This document shows positions 21,147 to 24,263 of a DNA stretch of 24,263 nt, piece by piece. The translations under genes and the position numbers were made by a program. Source of the stretch: Roseovarius sp. UBA6167 (GTDB lineage: Bacteria; Pseudomonadota; Alphaproteobacteria; Rhodobacterales; Rhodobacteraceae); contig DIUD01000005.1 in NCBI GenBank assembly GCA_002428225.1, positions 221-24,483 on the forward strand, in the 5' to 3' direction. Within the stretch, counting starts at the first letter, position 1; every line of letters starts with the position of its first letter. The notes below the pieces were generated by a model that worked only from the letters and a program-made list of their open reading frames with translations, was not told the DNA's origin and made no database searches.

Positions 21147-21791
21147 ATGGCGCGCCAACTCGATTACCACACTCTCCGCGATATTTTCACCCGCTTCCAG
21201 GCGGCAGAGCCCGAGCCGAGGGGCGAGCTCGATCATGTCAACGCCTTTACCCTGCTGGTCGCGGTCGTGCTCTCGGCGCAGGCGACCGATGTTGGCGTGA
21301 ACCGCGCCACGCAGGCGCTTTTCAAGGTCGCCGATACGCCGGAAAGGATGCTCGCGCTTGGCGAAGAGGCGTTGACCCTGCATATCAGGACCATCGGCCT
21401 TTACCGCAACAAGGCGAAAAATGTCATCCGCCTCAGCCAGATCCTCGTCGAGGAGTATGGCGGCTGCGTGCCCAATTCCCGCGCCGCGCTTCAGTCGCTT
21501 CCGGGCGTCGGGCGCAAGACCGCTAATGTCGTGCTCAACACATGGTGGGGCTACCCGGCGCAGGCGGTCGATACCCATATCTTTCGTATCGGCAACCGCA
21601 CCGGCATCTGCCCCGGCAAGGATGTCGAGGCCGTCGAGCGCGCCATCGAGGACAATGTTCCCGTCGATTTCCAGCGCCATGCGCATCACTGGCTGATCCT
21701 GCACGGCCGCTATACCTGCCGCGCGCGCAAACCCGCCTGCGGCACCTGCCTGATCCGCGATCTCTGCCCCTACGAGGACAAGACCCTATGA
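21147..21791 (+). CDS. nth: Endonuclease III
   Basis: Nth removes oxidised pyrimidines from DNA and cleaves the abasic strand. The 214-residue protein has the helix-hairpin-helix LPGVGRKTANVVL with catalytic Lys124 and the catalytic Asp142 in VDTHIFRIGNRTG, each four residues later than Lys120 and Asp138 of E. coli. The C-terminal iron-sulfur loop CxxxxxxCxxCxxxxxC is intact (CRARKPACGTCLIRDLC). The start chosen gives MARQLDYHTLRDIFTRFQAA; no strong ribosome site precedes it, and longer in-frame reading to 21066 would overlap the divergent Ada-like start region. The stop overlaps the next start by four bases (ATGA), so the sugar kinase gene is translationally coupled. The pairing of nth and a PfkB kinase gene is common in this bacterial group. 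Confidence 0.96.
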   Translation: MARQLDYHTLRDIFTRFQAAEPEPRGELDHVNAFTLLVAVVLSAQATDVGVNRATQALFKVADTPERMLALGEEALTLHIRTIGLYRNKAKNVIRLSQILVEEYGGCVPNSRAALQSLPGVGRKTANVVLNTWWGYPAQAVDTHIFRIGNRTGICPGKDVEAVERAIEDNVPVDFQRHAHHWLILHGRYTCRARKPACGTCLIRDLCPYEDKTL

Positions 21792-22771
21792 CCAAATATC
21801 AGATTGTCGGCATCGGCAATGCCATCGTCGATGTGATCGGTCGCTGCGACGACGCCTTTCTTGCCCGCATGGGGATCGACAAGGGCGTGATGCAGCTGAT
21901 CGAGACCGAGCGCGCCGAGTTCCTTTATGCGCAGATGCCCGAGCGGCGGCAGATGCCCGGCGGGTCGGTTGCCAATACCGTCGCGGGTCTTGGCGCGCTG
22001 GGCCTCTCGACCGCCTTCATCGGGCGGGTGAGCGATGACGCCCTGGGTCACTATTACGCCGGGGCGATGCGCGCCGTCGGCACCGAGTTCGTCAACCCGC
22101 CGCGCGCGGGCGATCTGCCCACGTCGCGCTCGATGATCTTCGTGACGCCCGACGGCGAGCGGTCGATGAATACCCATCTGGGCGTCTCGACCGACCTTGA
22201 CGAGAGTGACGTGCCCGAGGACGTGGCGGGGCAGGCGGGCATCCTGTTCCTCGAGGGCTATCTGTATGACAAGCCCAGGGGCAAGGCGGCCTTCGAGCGC
22301 GCGGCGCGCGCGGCGCGCGCGGGCGGTGGCCGCGCGGGCATCACCCTGTCGGATCCGTTCTGCGTCGATCGCCACCGCGCGGATTTCCGCGAGCTGGTCA
22401 GATCGCTCGATTTCGTCATCGGCAACGAGCACGAATGGCGCGCGCTCTATCAGACCGACGATCTCGGCGCGGCGCTCGAACAGGCGGCGGGCGAAAGCGG
22501 CCTGATCGTCTGCACACGCTCGGGGCACGATGTCGTGCTGGTCGAGGGCGACGAGACGGTGAGCGTGCCGGTCACCCGCGTCGATCCGGTCGATACCACC
22601 GGCGCGGGCGACCAGTTCGCCGCCGGTTTCCTCTGCGGGCTGGCCACGGGCAAGCCGCTGGCGGTCGCCGGGCGCATGGGCTGCATCGCCGCGGCAGAGG
22701 TGATCGGCCATTACGGCGCGCGCCCCGAGACGGACATCGCCGCGCTTTTCGCCGCCGAGGGGTTGATCTGA
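21788..22771 (+). CDS. PfkB-family kinase, adenosine kinase type
   Basis: This 327-residue ribokinase-fold enzyme phosphorylates a nucleoside or sugar with ATP. It opens with YQIVGIGNAIVDVIGRCDD, typical of bacterial adenosine kinases, followed by the substrate signature MPGGSVANTVAGLGALGLST and AFIGRVSDDALGHYY, then a small lid region. The second PfkB signature DTTGAGDQFAAGFLCGL holds the anion hole and catalytic base Asp275. FLEGYLYDKPRGKAAFERAA and SDPFCVDRHRADFRELV support adenosine kinase over fructokinase. If the assignment is right, it salvages adenosine, including that from the methyl cycle. Its ATG overlaps the nth stop. Substrate is inferred; ribokinase or inosine kinase activity is possible. 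Confidence 0.9.
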   Translation: MTKYQIVGIGNAIVDVIGRCDDAFLARMGIDKGVMQLIETERAEFLYAQMPERRQMPGGSVANTVAGLGALGLSTAFIGRVSDDALGHYYAGAMRAVGTEFVNPPRAGDLPTSRSMIFVTPDGERSMNTHLGVSTDLDESDVPEDVAGQAGILFLEGYLYDKPRGKAAFERAARAARAGGGRAGITLSDPFCVDRHRADFRELVRSLDFVIGNEHEWRALYQTDDLGAALEQAAGESGLIVCTRSGHDVVLVEGDETVSVPVTRVDPVDTTGAGDQFAAGFLCGLATGKPLAVAGRMGCIAAAEVIGHYGARPETDIAALFAAEGLI

Positions 22772-22822
22772 GGGGCATTTGGGTGCGGAGATGCGGATGA
22801 TGCCGGAGAGACGGAGGAGGGG

Positions 22823-23797
22823 ATGAGCGATCTGGGCAGGCTTCACCGCGTCGATCTGCGCGACATCTGGCAATCCGAAGCACAGGATTTCACGCCGTGG
22901 CTGGCGCGCGAGGACAATCTTGCGCTGCTGGGCGAGACCTTGGGCATTGATCTCGAGCTTGAGGCGGTGGAACAGACTGTCGGACCGTTCCGCGCGGATA
23001 TCCTGTGCAAGGACACGCTTTCGGATCGCTGGGTGCTGGTCGAGAATCAGCTTGAGCGCACAGATCACACGCATCTGGGCCAGCTCATGACCTATGCGGC
23101 GGGGCTGGATGCTGTCACCATCGTCTGGATCGCCAAGCGGGTGGCGGATGAGCATCGTGCGGCGATGGATTGGTTGAACGAGATCACCGATGCCGAGGTG
23201 CGGTTCTTCGCGCTGGAGGTGGAGTTGTGGCGCATCGGCGACAGCCCCGCCGCGCCCAAGTTCAACGTGGTGAGCAAGCCGAATGACTGGTCGCGGAGCA
23301 CCAGTGAGGCAAAAAGATCGGTGGAGAATGCGCCTTTAACGGCGTCTCAACAGGAACTAGAGGATTATTGGTCAGCATTCGAGGAATTGCTGTCACAAAC
23401 AAGCAAGCGCGTCCGGGCGGTCAAGCCGCTTCCGCAGAACTGGCTAGTTCACAGCATCGGAAAATCAGGGGTGACGCTGAACAGCTCAATCAACCGACGG
23501 GAGGGCTGGGTGCGCGCTGAAATATACCTGACCGGAAAGATGGCGAAACCCTATTTCGACAGGCTCAAGATGGAGCGCGACGCGATTGAAACTGAGTTGG
23601 GGGAGACGCTTACCTGGTATGAGGAAGCGGCCCGCGACCGACGGATATATCTCACGAAATACATGCAGAACGTGGCGGATCGAGAAACTTGGCCGCAGCA
23701 ACACGCGTGGCTGGCCCGGAAACTCGATCACATGCATGCTGTGTTCGGTGAACGTGTGCGCAGCCTCGATATCGGATCAGGGGAAGCAAGCGAATGA
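22823..23797 (+). CDS. DUF4268 protein with PD-(D/E)XK nuclease-like core
   Basis: This 324-residue protein has two parts. The N-terminal half (about 1-125) contains FRADILCKDTLSDRWVLVEN followed by QLERTDHTHLGQLMTYAAGL. Asp59, then Glu74-x-Gln76, fits the PD-(D/E)XK nuclease pattern (D...ExQ) seen in restriction-like proteins. The C-terminal half (about 160-310) carries DUF4268 features: LEDYWSAFEELL, VTLNSSINRREGWVRAEIYL, FDRLKMERDAIETELGETLT and WPQQHAWLARKLDHMHAVFG. Base composition changes inside the gene: 23341-23400 is about 47% GC and 23641-23700 about 50%, far below the neighbours. GGAGG precedes the ATG, and the stop overlaps the pyrC-like ATG by four bases. It is not a known housekeeping enzyme. 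A defence or DNA-processing role is a guess. Confidence 0.85.
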   Translation: MSDLGRLHRVDLRDIWQSEAQDFTPWLAREDNLALLGETLGIDLELEAVEQTVGPFRADILCKDTLSDRWVLVENQLERTDHTHLGQLMTYAAGLDAVTIVWIAKRVADEHRAAMDWLNEITDAEVRFFALEVELWRIGDSPAAPKFNVVSKPNDWSRSTSEAKRSVENAPLTASQQELEDYWSAFEELLSQTSKRVRAVKPLPQNWLVHSIGKSGVTLNSSINRREGWVRAEIYLTGKMAKPYFDRLKMERDAIETELGETLTWYEEAARDRRIYLTKYMQNVADRETWPQQHAWLARKLDHMHAVFGERVRSLDIGSGEASE

Positions 23798-24263
23798 CCC
23801 GAACCCTCTTCACCAATGCCCGCCTCATAGACCCCGAGGCGGGGACGGATGCGCCCGGCTGGCTGTTGATCGACAAGGGCGTGATCGCCGGGCGCGGCGC
23901 CGAGGCCCCGCCAGAGGCCGGGGCCGTGATCGACTGCGGCGGCCATTGCCTTGCGCCCGGCATCGTCGATATCGGGGTGAAGGTCTGCGAGCCGGGCGAG
24001 CGGCACAAGGAGAGCTATCGCTCGGCCGGGCTGGCGGCGGCGGCGGGGGGCGTCACCACCATGGTCACGCGGCCCGACACGAAACCCGCCATCGACACGC
24101 CCGAAGTGCTGGAATTCGTCACCCGCCGCGCGCGCGATGCCTCGCCGGTGCGTATCCGCCACATGGCCGCCCTGACCAAGGGTCGTGACGGGCGCGAGAT
24201 GACCGAGATCGGATTTCTGCTCGACGCCGGGGCCATCGCCTTTACCGATGCCACCCGCGTCAC
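23794..24263 (+). CDS. pyrC: Dihydroorotase homologue, probably non-catalytic, 5' part
   Basis: The first 156 residues of a dihydroorotase-family protein are present; the rest lies beyond the window. It starts MTRTLFTNARLIDPEAGTDA and shows CLAPGIVDIGVKVCEPGERH then KESYRSAG and AAAAGGVTTMVTRPDTKPAI. In active enzymes the equivalent of DIGVKVCEPG reads D-x-H-V-H-L-R-E-P-G, where the two histidines bind zinc and the arginine binds the substrate. Here they are Gly61, Lys63 and Cys65, so the metal site is broken. Such inactive PyrC-like (pseudo-DHO) proteins are known to assemble with aspartate transcarbamoylase (PyrB) in some bacteria. I infer that role here; pyrB is not in view. The ATG overlaps the upstream stop by four bases, with GGGGAAGCAAGCGA ahead. 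Confidence 0.88.
   Translation, partial: MTRTLFTNARLIDPEAGTDAPGWLLIDKGVIAGRGAEAPPEAGAVIDCGGHCLAPGIVDIGVKVCEPGERHKESYRSAGLAAAAGGVTTMVTRPDTKPAIDTPEVLEFVTRRARDASPVRIRHMAALTKGRDGREMTEIGFLLDAGAIAFTDATRV

Noticed and set aside
21770..23155. 461-codon open frame on the minus strand opposite the kinase and DUF4268 genes
   Set aside because: It spans two clear plus-strand genes and the gap between them and reads as low-complexity basic text.

Overview
The window looks like chromosome from a marine or halotolerant member of the Rhodobacteraceae (roseobacter group). It is GC-rich, and its gene set is typical of that group: an ectABC-ask_Ect osmolyte operon with a divergent MarR regulator, Atm1-type ABC transporter, DUF2927 lipoprotein, HNH protein, LOG protein, and a dihydroorotase-like protein carrying the DIGVKVCEPG variant motif. 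No tRNA, rRNA or CRISPR array was seen. These assignments come from reading the sequence and recalling families; no database search was run.

Layout. 1-1211 is the 3' part of mfd (transcription-repair coupling). 1295-4428 is a tight four-gene unit: a 27-residue membrane peptide, an XpaC-family membrane protein, TelA, and a DUF2927 lipoprotein. 4656-5255 is an Fe-type superoxide dismutase with a clear terminator. 5405-5860 is a host-attachment (baeRF-like) protein with an FNR-type box upstream. 5924-6109 is a decayed rarD/EamA fragment that overlaps the end of a LOG-family gene (minus strand). A LysM protein, an Atm1-type ABC exporter and an HNH protein follow on the plus strand. 10541-11380 has no intact gene and holds insertion-sequence debris with a perfect 23-bp palindrome.

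11390-11978 is a small heat-shock protein gene whose leader folds into stacked hairpins and has the UCGCU/Shine-Dalgarno arrangement of a ROSE RNA thermometer. 12022-15771 (minus strand) is ectA-ectB-ectC-ask_Ect, which makes ectoine from aspartate semialdehyde using a dedicated aspartokinase; no ectD is present. It is separated by a very AT-rich 180-bp control region from the divergent ectR. Then come an orphan formate dehydrogenase alpha subunit, an OmpA-family lipoprotein and an Ada-like regulator/methyltransferase (both minus strand), endonuclease III, an adenosine kinase-type sugar kinase, a DUF4268 protein with a PD-(D/E)XK-like core and mosaic base composition, and the start of a dihydroorotase homologue lacking the metal-binding HxH.

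The common theme is stress tolerance: osmotic (ectoine), heat (Hsp20), oxidative (SOD, Atm1), DNA damage (Mfd, Nth, Ada) and toxic anion or envelope stress (TelA/XpaC). Nothing here is clearly a wholly new system. The least explained units are the peptide-XpaC-TelA-DUF2927 operon and the DUF4268 protein inserted in a housekeeping gene string.
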